Assembly (NCBI GenBank): GCA_019925095.2
Contig: CM034401.1
Location: 15,164,338 to 15,228,337 of the forward strand
Direction: 5' to 3'
DNA from: Dendrolimus kikuchii
Lineage: Eukaryota; Arthropoda; Insecta; Lepidoptera; Lasiocampidae
Length of the DNA: 64,000 nucleotides
This document shows positions 20,311 through 31,318 of this stretch, piece after piece; within the stretch, counting starts at the first letter, position 1; the number at the start of each line of letters is the position of its first letter. Both the position numbers and the translations under genes were made by a program. The notes under the pieces are model-generated. The model had not been told where the DNA came from. It ran no database searches and was given only the letters and a program-made list of their open reading frames with translations.

Positions 20311-20819
20311 ACCTAAGAAACTTCACAAAAAATCATTGCAATGAAATAAATTATCTACAGCCGAGAAATCTATGTTAATACTTAGTTTACATTACAAACT
20401 GTTATATAGTAAATTCTGTTTAATTACTTTTGAATACACAATGTATTATTAATCTAGAATACAATTGAATTTCGCAACACAAAGTGAAACGACTTGCGAG
20501 TGCATGCCATTGGAAGGTACACCAATGGGTACCATCGCAGCTTTATCCTCGGCTATGGCATCTCAGGAACCAAAGCCTGACGGTAAGGTGACGTATCCGT
20601 ACTATAGGTTTCAGGTTTTGACATAACCTCCGTAGATTAAATGTCAAAATACGAAATGAAAGGTTCCGGATTATCATATTTCAATTTTTCTTTGTAGTAG
20701 AGGCCCAGCCTCCCCCTGAAAAATAACCCTTATACCCAATAACGCCAAAGATCACGAGCCTAAAATTTTATTTATGATGTGTACTACTACGCCGCAGGTT
20801 CTAAAATAAAGGGCGAGAA

Positions 20820-21012
20820 CTAAACGTTTGCCTCCACCTTTTTTACCCATTGTCGGAGTCCGTGTTCCCCGATTCATATAAACTAGCGGTCTTCAAGTCA
20901 CGACTCAATAGGTATCTATTAGGTAAGCATGTTCCATTCTAGATTACATCGTCTCTTATGTACATCAGGTGAGATAGCTATCAAACGCGGATCATACCAT
21001 AATAAAAAAATA
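20820..21012 (+). pseudogene. LINE-F C-terminal and 3' end, copy 1
   Basis: A reading close to ESVFPDSYKL precedes the conserved stretch GGTCTTCAAGTCACGACTCA, then ATAGGTATCTATTAGGTAAG, CATCAGGTGAGATAGCTATC and an A-rich tail. The same order is found at 58.03 kb and, inverted, at 45.9 kb. Several stops; only the last part of the ORF survives. Confidence 0.65.
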
Positions 21013-21070
21013 TTTAATTGTTACTACAAATTAATCTGTCGATTTATAAATTAAATTAAATACAAAAATA

Positions 21071-21246
21071 AATATGCACATGCCTTAAGAACAGACGAGC
21101 GTGCATGACAAGAGCTATGAATGTCAAAGAAGCAAGTGAGGTGTGTAAGAATAAGCCTGAATGGCGCTCTGTTGTTCGTGCCTACCCCGCAAGGGAACTG
21201 GCGTGAAGTTATGTATGTATGTATGTATGTATGTAATATGCACATG
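21071..21246 (+). mobile_element. Young RTE LINE, shortest copy, perfect 12-bp TSD
   Basis: About 152 bp of the young RTE 3' end, from CCTTAAGAACAGACGAGCG to TGGCGTGAAG and a (TATG)n tail. It is bounded by exact duplicates AATATGCACATG at 21071-21082 and 21235-21246. The coding remnant encodes the last 40 or so residues, ending AYPARELA and TGA. A clean example of target-primed insertion with extreme 5' truncation. Confidence 0.93.
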
Positions 21247-21249
21247 TTT

Positions 21250-22630
21250 TCAAAACGACACTATAGGTACACCATTGTGTAGCGATATAAATAAAACTTT
21301 TCTTCTAAATTACATCCATCATTTTCGAGAAAAGTGACGGTAATCTAGATAGGTCTTTGCTTTTTAGCTGTGGAACGTTACTTTAGCTTAAAAGTGTAAA
21401 TTTCCTCTTTATACAAAATAGTAAGCATAGAAAAGAATTAATTCATCTAAATCCCTTCTATAGTTAATTAGTTATCCTAATTATGTTTCGATAATCACTG
21501 TTAAACCGTTTAATTCTAGATATACATATTACTAAGGTATTTTAACAAAAAATCATTAAACGCCCTCCATCCTAAGTATTTCAAGGCAGGTTCCGGCCCA
21601 GGAAATAGACCCTTTTTCTGGCTATTTCCTATTGCATGGCAAAAGGAAATAAATTTTGTATTAGCTTGAAATTTAAATTACAAAAAATCACATAGAGAAG
21701 GTATAAACTACTTTCATATCAATTCACTTTTGAAATATTACGATGAAAATAATATTAATTACTGTATCAATCTCTCTTTCTATATCAACACATAATGGCT
21801 GCACTAGGTTGAGTTCTGGCGCCCACTGGTCATCATAATAGATCTAAAAGAAACTGTGCGATTGTTATTATTAAGAATTTTGTTCTATGGTAGTGGACTT
21901 TACAGTCAATTTTGTTTGAAAAGTCGACAAATATTGTATTTTCAATTGAAAGTAATTTTAATTGTATTAAAGAGAAATATTTAATTTTAATTGAAAAATT
22001 ACATATTTATCTTAAAAAGGCGGGTAGTACCTATTCTTATTTTACTTTACAAATTTCAGGAACAAGGCGAGGTCACTAATGGAAGCATTGGAAGCGTTGG
22101 ATGATAGCGGTTGAGGCGACCTGATTTATAACCGCCAAGCTACTCGCCGTGAATAATATAAGGAAGAATTTATGAACTTTTGCAAGTTACGCGATAAAAT
22201 TTTCTCCGTTTTCCTTAAAATACTTAGAATATAATTGCACATTCTTTATTGCACACATACTTCCCTATGTTTAAAACATTAAGTACAATTGTTATGACAA
22301 GTACAACACTCGCGTGAACTTATTGTTGCATGTTATTTCTACCAGAAAAAAATGGAATGAGTAGTAACATAATAATCCGGGGGTAGGTATGCGAGATATA
22401 CACGTAGAAATAAAAACACGAAGAGGAAGAAACAAAATAAAGAAGGGAAATTGACAGACAGAGCACTGACGGAAAATAAGAAAGACGTTGAGCGGTAAGG
22501 AATATAGCAATACGTGTTTTTGTATATTAAATAAAAGATCCCATCGTTGTTTCGCTGTTCCACATACATGTAATATTTTATCATTTTAGACGTAAAGGCA
22601 ATTTTAAAATTAATTTATAATACAAATTAA
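21250..22630. other. Unique AT-rich region, no gene seen
   Basis: A less AT-rich patch at 22060-22160 (ATGATAGCGGTTGAGGCGAC, TATAACCGCCAAGCTACTCG) matches no repeat. No supported ORF. Confidence 0.45.
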
Positions 22631-22634
22631 TTAT

Positions 22635-22805
22635 CATCATCATAATATTTAAGAGTTTAACTCTTGTAGGTGAAGCCTCCTACATTTGTCTCTATTTTCG
22701 GCCAGCTGTTTCACTTCTTTATATGACACGACACCTATCCTTTCCTTTATTTGGTCGATAGACGCCCTTCTACATCTTCCCTTGCCTCTTCTACCGTCTA
22801 CTTTG
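22635..22805 (-). pseudogene. RTE-type LINE C-terminal fragment (divergent)
   Basis: The minus strand reads KGRCRRASIDQIKERIG, then SYKEVKQLAENRDKCRRLH. This is the RTE C-terminal layout (G.RG.GR...WLDQI.ED followed by ...LAENR..WR). It is more divergent than the 31-kb family. Frame intact over about 150 bp, truncated at both ends. Confidence 0.65.
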
Positions 22806-23910
22806 CTTTATATTATCTTGCAGATGGATAAATACAAACTGATATATTACAAAAATATTATATACATACAGTGCATACTTAATCTACCTATATATATTAA
22901 TACGTTAAGCAAAAACTTTGTACCCCTTTTTACGAAAATTGCGCGGACAGAGGAGTATAAAATTTCGCACACTTGTATTCGTCAGCACAAGCATTCGTCA
23001 CTCCTCTATATAAACATATAGAGGAGTGACGAATGCTAATATTTTTTTAATTACGCATAAAAAATACATTAAAACAATACACACACTACCATGTATTGTA
23101 CACACACACGCATATATAGATATATACTCTTTTGTTTATTGTTAAATTAAAATTACCGGTGTAGCCTTGGCGAAATCTGTGATTATAAAAGTATATAGTC
23201 TTTGACATTAAATATTATGGTCGAATTTCAACTACGGGCGACCACTAGTTTTTATAAATTAAGCAACACACGAAAGCTTTGCCTTATAGTTCCCGCGAAA
23301 ATGTTCACACTGCAAAGCCGGGTTCTAAATTTAAACACTGGCAACTAACAGCAACAAAACCAATCAGCACTAGTCTCGCTACTGTTTACTTAAAAGAAGT
23401 CTCAATTGTCGTTCGAAACTTAAACATGAAAGCGTATTGTTTACGCGAGTGCCAATCAACTGGCTCGCTAACAAAACCAATCAACTTGGTCTCGCTTCTA
23501 TTTGCTTGAAGCGCTACTTTTTCCTTTTAGTTTGCCATTGTCGCTGCGACCCTATCGTGCCTCACCTCGTCACCCGCTCCATGGATATATTTGATTAAAA
23601 AATAACGTCGTCAGAAAGCGGTCGTGTGTGCTGGAACGGCGGCCATAAAAGGAGTAAAACATTTCTTGTGGAGCTTAACCGTCATTGTCACGTTCACGCC
23701 GAACGGCCGATGGTCAATACGTTTATTTTGCATTCTCACTATCTACGAAAACCGAAGGCACTGCAGGATCATTGCCTGACAATGGAGTCAGTAATTTGTA
23801 TTTTATCTTTAATAACGTGAAGAGCTCCATACTGCAACTGTCTATACTTTTAAACACAACCCACTTATGAAACTTGTTGGACGGAAAAAATATGAGAAAT
23901 TTAAATTCAA
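22806..23910. other. Intergenic DNA with one strong hairpin
   Basis: Apart from the hairpin at 22990-23037, no recognisable feature. At 23320-23500 two similar phrases, AACAAAACCAATCAGCACTA and AACAAAACCAATCAACTTGG, each followed by GTCTCGCT, form an imperfect direct repeat. The block at 23520-23800 is fairly balanced in composition but has no known domain. Confidence 0.4.
22990..23037. repeat. Perfect inverted repeat, 22-bp arms, 4-nt loop
   Basis: Left arm 22990-23011, loop AAAC, right arm 23016-23037. Arm core CATTCGTCACTCCTCTATAT. Exact complementarity with a tetraloop would extrude as a cruciform or fold in RNA. The near-perfect arms and tiny loop are unlike a typical microRNA precursor. 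Confidence 0.92.
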
Positions 23911-23914
23911 TGTA

Positions 23915-24335
23915 CAGTCGCGGTATGAAAAGGTTCGTCACCTTAAAGTCGACTTTTGCTTGCACGAGTACAAGATACATTATTGCCAACATTTTAATAA
24001 ATGTTACGTTTGTAAAATATTGAAACATAAAAAAAGAAAAGTGCAATATTTACATTGACAGACACTGCAACTAACAATAAGAAAAAAGAAGGCATAATCA
24101 CTACGTTTAACATAAATATCAAAACCAATAAAAAGGTTTTACATGTCTAAACAATCTTCTTAGATAAGATAGAAAATCAAACAACTTTAATCTAAGTAAT
24201 TTTAAACTTTATTGTCAAACAGTTAAACATAATTTTCTGTGCTACACACTGTTCTGTGACTTAGTTAGAAAAGGTGGTTGTGGAATGTTGCATGAATAAA
24301 TTTCAAAACTAGGGAACCTTTTCATACCACGGCTG
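23915..24335. mobile_element. Tc1/mariner-like MITE, 421 bp, TA duplication
   Basis: Ends CAGTCGCGGTATGAAAAGGT and (complement of right end) CAGCCGTGGTATGAAAAGGT match in 18 of 20 positions, with a few more matching bases beyond. TA borders both ends (23913-23914 and 24336-24337). No transposase frame spans the interior, so it is a non-autonomous or internally deleted copy. Confidence 0.8.
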
Positions 24336-24467
24336 TACTTCGGCCACCATTAAAACAAACCATGTATAATGTATATGTATCGTAATTGTATTCTGTTAAC
24401 TCTTTCTAGTTCTGCAAATAAATAAGGAAATATGGCTAAAGTGTGCTGTAAAGAAAATATAAGCATA

Positions 24468-24676
24468 CTAGCTGTCCCGGCAGACGTTGTTCTGCCCTGA
24501 ACAAATAAAATTTAGAACCCGATTCCAGCGCCACCTACCGGGTCCAAATGTAAGCTTTCCTATGTTTCAAGTCGGATCAAACTGCACATGGTGTGCAAAT
24601 TTGATTAAAATCGGCCAAGTAGTTTAGGAGTCCATCGCGGACAAACAACGTGACACGTATTTTATATATATTAAGA
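24468..24676 (-). mobile_element. Non-autonomous Helitron, 209 bp
   Basis: The minus strand starts TCTTAATATATATAAAATAC and ends with a GGCAGAAC...GTCTGCC-type hairpin and CTAG. Host A (24467) and T (24677) flank it. Internal GCGCCACCTACCGGGTCC and AAATCGGCCAAGTAGTTTAG are family wording. Confidence 0.85.
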
Positions 24677-24679
24677 TAG

Positions 24680-25290
24680 AGAATATACAAAGCATCGTTC
24701 CGATACTTCTTCCCATAAACTGAGACAAGTCTTTAAAAACATTAATTGACTTCTTCTTCGTTTATAAGTATGTATGGCTTTGTACAATTTTTAAATTCCC
24801 TACCTACGGAGAATGAAGTCGGAGACTACGGAGGCGCTCCATAAAGTTTCGACTTTTATATCCGTTGTGCAACCTATCCTTACAAAAAATTCTAATTTTT
24901 GGGGGTTAAAATATAATTTGCCTGTTGACATAAAAGTGCTCATTTAAATATATATACAATTAGTCTTCACAATTGGTTATTAAAGAAATGTTTTTACTCG
25001 GTGCATGATTATTTTAATTGGAACAAGACATAAATGAGGCTGTATGACACTTATATTGAATGTAATTATTTGACTTTATTATCTTTTGACATACAACAAT
25101 ACTCTAATTTAATTTGATTTTCCTTGGTAACGTCAATAATATTTTAATTATATCTTATATAAGACAATGTAATATTTGCATAGCTTATGGACTTATATAT
25201 ACAGTGTAAACTCCATGAACGGTCATACGATTTAACGACAAAATCCCTTAAGCGTCGAAATCACTTGGCTTTGGCAGATTTAGCTCGTCT
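24680..25290. other. AT-rich intergenic DNA, no gene seen
   Basis: No feature recognised. Confidence 0.5.
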
Positions 25291-25299
25291 TCCATACAT

Positions 25300-25462
25300 A
25301 AAAACCTTCAGTTGTGTTCTGGCATTAGTGATCAGGTTCCAGTCTCCCTTAAGAGAGCAGCAGCGCATTTGTAGCACCTTTGGTGTTGCAAATGTACATA
25401 GGCGATGGTAACCGCTTTCCATCAAGTGGACCGTCTGCCTGTCTGCTGAACTCATGTAATAA
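25300..25462 (+). repeat. Dispersed repeat A, copy 3, 5'-truncated
   Basis: Begins at the AACCTTGAG-equivalent (AAACCTTCAGTTGTGTTC) and runs through CATTTGTAGCACCTTTGGTG and CTGTCTGCTGAACTCATG to an A-rich tail. Confidence 0.75.
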
Positions 25463-25790
25463 AAAAAAAACAATTACACACTCTATATAGCATTACACCC
25501 ACTCTCAATAACGACAACAATTAAGTATAAATAGGTAGTTTTAAGTTGTCAAAATTAGTATAACCCCGCAGCTGTGTACCTTCTTTTATCATTTTTCTAT
25601 CCTAGCCCGTAATATTCTCGACTGTCGGCATCATGCATACCGAAATTTCTAAGAAATACCGAAAATTTTAGCAACTAGATACCTCAATATCGCAAGATAT
25701 GAATAAAATATGTAAAAAAATACGACAAAATTACTGGTGCAGCAAAAGACGGCAGGCAAAAATAACAGACCTCTCTCCATTTAACAAATA

Positions 25791-25850
25791 CTCTCTATAA
25801 CGCCATTAAATGAACAGTCCCTTCAGTGTCGTTATATAGAGTTTATTTAC
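25791..25850. repeat. Short inverted repeat resembling paired TIRs
   Basis: ACTCTCTATAACGCCATTAA on the left and the complement of the right side, ACTCTATATAACGACACTGA, face each other across only about 20 bases. It could be a solo-TIR or internal-deletion relic of a Tc1/mariner-like element. No clear TSD. Confidence 0.5.
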
Positions 25851-26429
25851 ACTGTATATAATTTAAGACCTGTATTAATTTTATGTATCATGTCGTATGC
25901 AAATAAATTTTCATTTCATTGAAAAAAATCTATAAAATTCTGTAAAAGTTTCTTTGTTCCAATCAGGCTCTATAGGTCTGCGCGACTCTGTTTGCCCTCT
26001 GTTTTATTAATGGGCCACTTTTAGTGGCGCTCGGGTCTGTTGCGTGACAAAGGCTTCCCAGATAGTGGTCCCAAGTACAATAGGAACCGATTAGTCCGTT
26101 CAACGAGAAGCAATTTCGGTTTTCCTATTCTTTTAATTGGTTTCCAATAGCAACGCTAAACTCTCTTTTCATTTAGGCTGGTTTTATATTTATACAGCTC
26201 AATAAAGCGAAATACAGGATATTTTATTAACCGACTGCAAAAAAGAGGAGATTCTTATTTCGACTGTATGTTTTGAAGGCCTTATGCTCGGCTCATTTGA
26301 TTTAATATCGGTTAAAATTTGATAAAGCTCCATTAAAATAATATCCAATTTCTACCGATGATTAGACAAGTTAATGAAGTACTACAAAGTAATGTATTGA
26401 AATTACGAAAAAAGTAAAGGGCCGCCATA

Positions 26430-26667
26430 GATAATAGCTAGAGATTGAATTTTTGAAGTGAAACTTCTTTAGAATCGTGATCTGAAGTTAGGTAAAACGA
26501 AAAAGCAAAACTAATAAGAGATAAATCATAAATCTATAGGACTAAGCCTACGAGAGAATGAGATAGAATATATTATATTTAATCATTTAAAAACTATGCT
26601 CATACAAATAGAGTTGGAAATGTTTTGAAGTTTATCGTTAATACTTCAAATTTCGTGTTTTACAGTT

Positions 26668-26760
<93 letters not shown>

Positions 26761-26880
26761 CGATACGTCATACGAAACGTGACGTCACGAAATATAGAAT
26801 CCCTCCTAACCATTGCCACACTTTATTTAACTTCTACTACGTGTGAATTGCACACATATACACATTTTTTTTGTTTGTTA
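26430..26880 (+). repeat. Dispersed repeat C, copy 1, with expanded (AT)n
   Basis: TTTTTGAAGTGAAACTTCTT, AATCATAAATCTATAGGACT, GAGAGAATGAGATAGAAT, GAAATGTTTTGAAGTTTATC, then (AT)n, then GTGACGTCACGAAATATAGA, ATCCCTCCTAACC, TACTACGTGTGAATTGCACA. Same order as at 35.96-36.32 kb. A GTGTG...CACAC hairpin sits near the 3' end. Class unknown; no coding capacity. Confidence 0.75.
26669..26759. repeat. (AT)n microsatellite inside repeat C
   Basis: About 90 bases of uninterrupted AT. In the 36-kb copy the same position holds only a short TAAATATATTATATAGAC segment, so this array expanded after insertion. Confidence 0.97.
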
Positions 26881-26919
26881 CGCGATTGCTCCATCAATTT
26901 ATTATACGTTAGATGTTAG

Positions 26920-27060
26920 AATTTTTTCCGTTGGAGTAGAGCAGATGGGCTCATGCCTCACCTGATGAAAAATAGCCGCCGTCGCTTGTGGACGTTTGCA
27001 ACACCAGAAGAGTTGCTAACAAGTTGCTAGTCTTAAAAAAATTTTATAACGCCGTTTTTA
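26920..27060 (-). repeat. Dispersed repeat B, copy 2
   Basis: CCGTTGGAGTAGAGCAGATG, CACCTGATGAAAAATAGCCG, GACGTTTGCAACACCAGAAG and AAAAAATTTTATAACGCCG parallel copy B1 at 15.15 kb. Confidence 0.6.
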
Positions 27061-27245
27061 CTTCACCTAAAGCCCTTATAATCTAAGATTTGATTGAAAT
27101 GGTTGATCTGACACAATAGAGCCATGTTGGATTCATTATCTTGATTACGTCGGCTCGATTGGTGTGATACCACACTCTTAGAGAATATCGACGTGAAACG
27201 GTCAGCCTTGAGATAATCATGTTTCTAACGATGAGTAAGAGTTCC

Positions 27246-27390
27246 GATGGCTCACTACTCAATCCTCCTATTCCATCCCCTCTATCCTATCCTAAAGGCA
27301 TGCAACGCCTTGACTGGGCCCCTGGTGTTGCAAATGTCTATAGTCGACAACCACTTTCCATTAAACGGGCCTGTTGCGGATAATTTTTAC
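27246..27390 (+). repeat. Lepidopteran dispersed repeat fragment
   Basis: CCTATCCTAAAGGCATGCAA, CCCCTGGTGTTGCAAATGTC and ACCACTTTCCATTAAACGGG have the wording of repeat A/B-like 3' regions, with a different upstream part. Confidence 0.45.
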
Positions 27391-27399
27391 CTTAATTTT

Positions 27400-28340
27400 T
27401 TATTACTGTATGCACAAGTGCGCACGTCGCTGACAAAATGGCAGATGATAGTGATGTGCAAATTTTTTTTTATGTTTAAGGCTTGGCAAGTAGGTCTTTA
27501 AGCCAGGCGCAGTTGTATTGTAGGCTACAATCGACACCATTCAACAGAGTTCTTGTGAAAACTCGAAAGGCCACATTTGACTACACAGTTCACATTTCTC
27601 ACAAAAACACATAATTAATACTCAAAAACTATCAATATCCTACAACTACTGTTCATTTTTACACCTTTTTAGAAAATAAAACTGCACAGCACAACGTCCC
27701 CTTTCAGTTCCCGCCAAAAACTCTGATGTGCTAATTTAGTTTATATGATTGCTAGTGATGTGCTAATTAATTGATATGATGGCTAGTGATGTGCATTAAC
27801 AGGACCTTATTGCCTGCTAAACAAATTTCTAAGAAACTAAATTTATTTAGTGTACTTTACTTACATAACTCTTGAACACAAACAAATAAATAACGGGGTG
27901 TAATTGTTACGTATTGGAAGTGAGTTAGACAATTAAAAGGAGTTCCGATACGATTTATGTGTTTACGTTCGCTGAACATCTATTGCAAAAGCAAGAGGGA
28001 AAGAAGATTGTTTGGAATTCTTCGCGAAAATTAATGTTTGTAGAATTGGTTGCTAGAATCAACAATATATTGACGGCCTATGTATTCTAGTGGTCTAAGT
28101 GCTGTTTCTTTAGTTCACTGAAATACAGAGGCCTTGTATCTATCAAAAAAATTTGAACACAAAAAACCCAAAAAGAATTTTAAAAGCCTGATATTATTGT
28201 ATAGTCAAGATTCTATTTCTAGGAGGGTATAAAATTTAAAAGAAACTTATTGACTGCAGGACTCCAGGTCAAGTTACCGTCCTTACAATTATAAAGAAAG
28301 ATATATTTAATTCAGGACAAAAACAAAAAAAGTCTTAGAT
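27400..28340. other. Intergenic DNA with a short tandem duplication
   Basis: 27724-27795 holds about 2.3 copies of a 31-32 bp unit (starting GATGTGCTAATT, ending GGCTAGT). Near 28090 TTCTAGTGGTCTAAGTG weakly resembles a tRNA A box, too degenerate to call. No gene. Confidence 0.5.
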
Positions 28341-28344
28341 AGAT

Positions 28345-28470
28345 AACACTGTATTGTACACCATTACAGAAAACATAGAAAAACTTATAGCCTAAAAATA
28401 TTTTAAATGCGAAATGGGCGGTCTTATCGCTAAGAAGCGATGTCTTCCAGACAACCCGTGGCAGGAATAA
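28345..28470 (-). mobile_element. LINE-D 3' end, copy 4
   Basis: TGTATTGTACACCATTACAG, GGGCGGTCTTATCGCTAAGA, AGCGATGTCTTCCAGACAAC and GTGGCAGGAATA. An uninterrupted version of the copy split at 10.13-10.97 kb. Confidence 0.65.
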
Positions 28471-29000
28471 AACAAATTATATTTATCAAAGGTGGTATAC
28501 ATAAATATTATAGGATATGATATATATGTATACCATGATTGATGGATAGGATACTTACATTATATTTTATTCATTAATAATAAACATATAAGCATGTAAA
28601 ATATGATATATATCTTATTTTAATTTCAAGTACTTCTATTTTGCACCTGTTTTTTTTTTCAAATATAAAAATATGTAAAACAAGCTTACAAACCCTCGTG
28701 TAAGTTTGTAGTGTAATTTTATAATGAAATCTTGTAGACGGGTTAGCGAAGGGTGGAAAGACGCGAAACTTTTAAACGGCGAAAATTCCACCCGGTTTAC
28801 GATTACGATCATAATAAAATATGGAAGTTTGTTGTTATACCTTTATACTAAACGTTTTATTGTAAATACTACGGTTTGTATTATTTTGAATGAGGGTAAA
28901 TGAATATGCCTTTGTATTTGTATTCTTATATACAAAAGGTGACTCAAATAAAAAATAAAAATAGATTTTATGAATCTGCTGCTGCATTTTATAAGCCAAT
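28471..29000. other. AT-rich intergenic DNA, no gene seen
   Basis: No feature recognised; 28735-28790 is slightly GC-elevated. Confidence 0.45.
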
Positions 29001-29004
29001 AAAA

Positions 29005-29500
29005 CTTTTTTGAACTGAAACTTCTTTAGAATTGTTGTGATTTGAAACTCGACGAAAGGAAAAAAGCGACACTAAACAGAGATAAACTCATAAAGTTCAA
29101 ACTTATTTAATTCGAAATAAAATATATTTCTCATTACCCATTAGTATTAACTTTCACTTTAAATAAAACTTAAAAGATTTCAAATGAATTTTAGCTCTAT
29201 CTGTTTATACTTAAGGCAGATATTCTTTTATACGTAGATCATAGGAAATTTTGCGTAACACTGTATTGAATTTTGAACTTTACGTTAGTAAATTAAAGTG
29301 TAATTTAGATTGAATTATTATGAATAGGAGTCAAAATACCTAAGAATAAATACGCCTATATAGAATAGTAATGCGAAAATGTGTGTGTGTAGTTCACACT
29401 TGTCTATTAAGCGTTGTAGATTTAATTTTATGTTTTCCCATTCTTAATATTCTCTGAAGTTTCACTTCTACGACGTGTGAACTGCACACATTTTTTTTTG
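29005..29500 (+). repeat. Dispersed repeat C, copy 3, divergent middle
   Basis: The left part (GAACTGAAACTTCTTTAGAA, AGAGATAAACTCATAAA) and the right part (CTTCTACGACGTGTGAACTG, CACACATTTTTTTT) match copies C1 and C2; the middle is replaced or highly diverged. The word GAAGTGAAACTTC near the left end and its complement GAAGTTTCACTTC near 29457 give short inverted ends. Confidence 0.55.
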
Positions 29501-30479
29501 TTTTGTATATTCTGAGAGAATAAATATTAAAATGTACTTGTTATTGGGTCTAATTAACAATTTATTTAATAGCAATATAATTACTGTAGTGCCTTATAGT
29601 GAAATTTAATTGCTATCTAAATTAATTGTCATTTTAGACTTCTTGACTAATAGTTCCTATATCTTACTAATTGTTCATTTACCTTATTATCGGCTATTTG
29701 ACATAAGCTACATAGAAGTAATGTTAAATTTCAGCCCTTGATGATAAGGCAAGTGAATGAATATTCAAATAAAGGAACTGGTTACATAAAACAGAACAGT
29801 TATAATAAAATTATGTGATGAATTCTAATGATTTAATTAAATGCAAAACAATTTTTTTACTCTCAGAGCGTAGATCATTAATAAGAAGCACGAAGTCTCG
29901 GACTTTCACAGTGAAGTAGGCTAAAAGATGCCCCGGTCTTAATATAGGATGCCGATTACGCCGCAATGCGTTACAAAAACTCGGTAATAAATCGAATTAG
30001 CACGAATAACGGTGGAATGGTTTCTAGTGGTTGCATTACTATTAACCGCACATATGCAAACCACGTATATATTACATAAATTTACGCACACAAGCTTAAA
30101 AATGTTTCACTTCATTTGATGCGTTAGTCCACCTAGGCTCCGTGTATGCTATTACTTCGTCTGAGTCCGAGCTGCAGCTAGTCCCTAATGGTTATTTTAA
30201 CGTATATTGCGTAAAATAACAACATAGAAATTCCACAGCGATTATTCTCCATTACACGTCACATTGCACCAGCGAAATGCTATGAAAATTTCGTTATCGG
30301 CCGCCGCAAAGTCGCGCGGTTTTCTTAAACTGTTATAGAGAAAGTTTAGATATAGGAGTTTTATCTTTGCCCGCCCTCCAGGATCAATTAAAAGTCGGAA
30401 GACTTGACAATTATTGTTGTAATAAGATCGTGGAAGACGATTTCGTGGGAGGTTCTCATGTTTCTATGAAAATGAGATT
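29501..30479. other. Unique region with a GC-elevated block
   Basis: About 30125-30460 is compositionally balanced (GTCTGAGTCCGAGCTGCAGC, TCGGCCGCCGCAAAGTCGCG, CTTTGCCCGCCCTCCAGGAT) and matches no repeat here. No long ORF. Candidate conserved non-coding DNA, inference only. Confidence 0.35.
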
Positions 30480-30526
30480 GATATATATATATATATAAAG
30501 GATTATAATTGCAGTCCGTTTTTAAA

Positions 30527-30726
30527 TCTATACTAATATTATAAAGAGGTAAAGTTTGTGAGTTTGTGACGTTGTAGGGGGTAATATCTGGATCTACTAA
30601 ACTGATTAAAAAAATCTTTTACTGTTGGAATGCTACGTTAATAGTGAGTGTCATAGGCTATATAACATGACGCTATATACCACGGAAGGGGGACAGAGCG
30701 CGGGTGAAAACGCGCCGGGCCGCTAG
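30527..30726 (+). mobile_element. Non-autonomous Helitron, 200 bp
   Basis: Starts TCTATACTAATATTATAAAG after host A. A 5-bp stem GCGCG/CGCGC (30698-30702 and 30711-30715) lies 7 bases before the terminal CTAG (30723-30726), followed by host T. Textbook Helitron 3' end. Confidence 0.9.
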
Positions 30727-30799
30727 TATCTTTATAAAGCCTCCAAAGATATTTGAATTCAAAGACCTTATACGCAGATCAAAAAACGGATAAAGTAAG

Positions 30800-30832
30800 A
30801 GAGAGAGAGTGAGCGAGCGAGAGAGAGAGAGA
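30800..30832. repeat. (GA)n-rich microsatellite
   Basis: AGAGAGAGAGTGAGCGAGCG followed by GAGAGAGA, immediately before a LINE-D tail. Confidence 0.9.
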
Positions 30833-30960
30833 ACACTTTATTGCACACCAAAATATACAATTACAAAAACAAACCATATTTACAATATTTTCTCGGCAAT
30901 AAAATAGGCGGCCTTATCGCTCAAAGCGATCTCTTCCAGGCAACCTAAATGAAAGAAATT
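30833..30960 (-). mobile_element. LINE-D 3' end, copy 5
   Basis: AACACTTTATTGCACACCAA, GGCGGCCTTATCGCTCAAAG, CGATCTCTTCCAGGCAACC. The copy stops shortly after, and the (GA)n array sits where the element's own short-repeat tail would lie. Confidence 0.7.
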
Positions 30961-31318
30961 TGAATCAGGCGATATAGGTGATAGATACATAAATACTCAA
31001 ACTAATTTAAGAAATAGATATGCGAATAATAATATACATACATGAAATAAATATACAATAATACATAAGTTATTATAATAAATAAATGTATTAGCATGAT
31101 TATATTCTGTTAATCAGACATAGCTATTTGTAGACAAATAGTGTTTTGTGAGCAAATTTATAAATGTTCGTAAAGAAGGAAGTAAGATAGCAGTCGAAGT
31201 AACGTGTGGGACGCCAAACTACAGAAAAATACATTGCACGATATCAACATTTGTTTTACTTTCAACCTGTAAACATAATTTCAATCATCAACTTTATACT
31301 TCACTTTTACCTTTACAG

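Noticed and set aside
26625..26846. Plus-strand frame with long (IY)n peptide
   Set aside because: Translation of the (AT)n microsatellite, not a protein.
28085..28140. tRNA-like SINE head (TTCTAGTGGTCTAAGTG)
   Set aside because: Only a weak A-box resemblance; no B box or SINE body follows.
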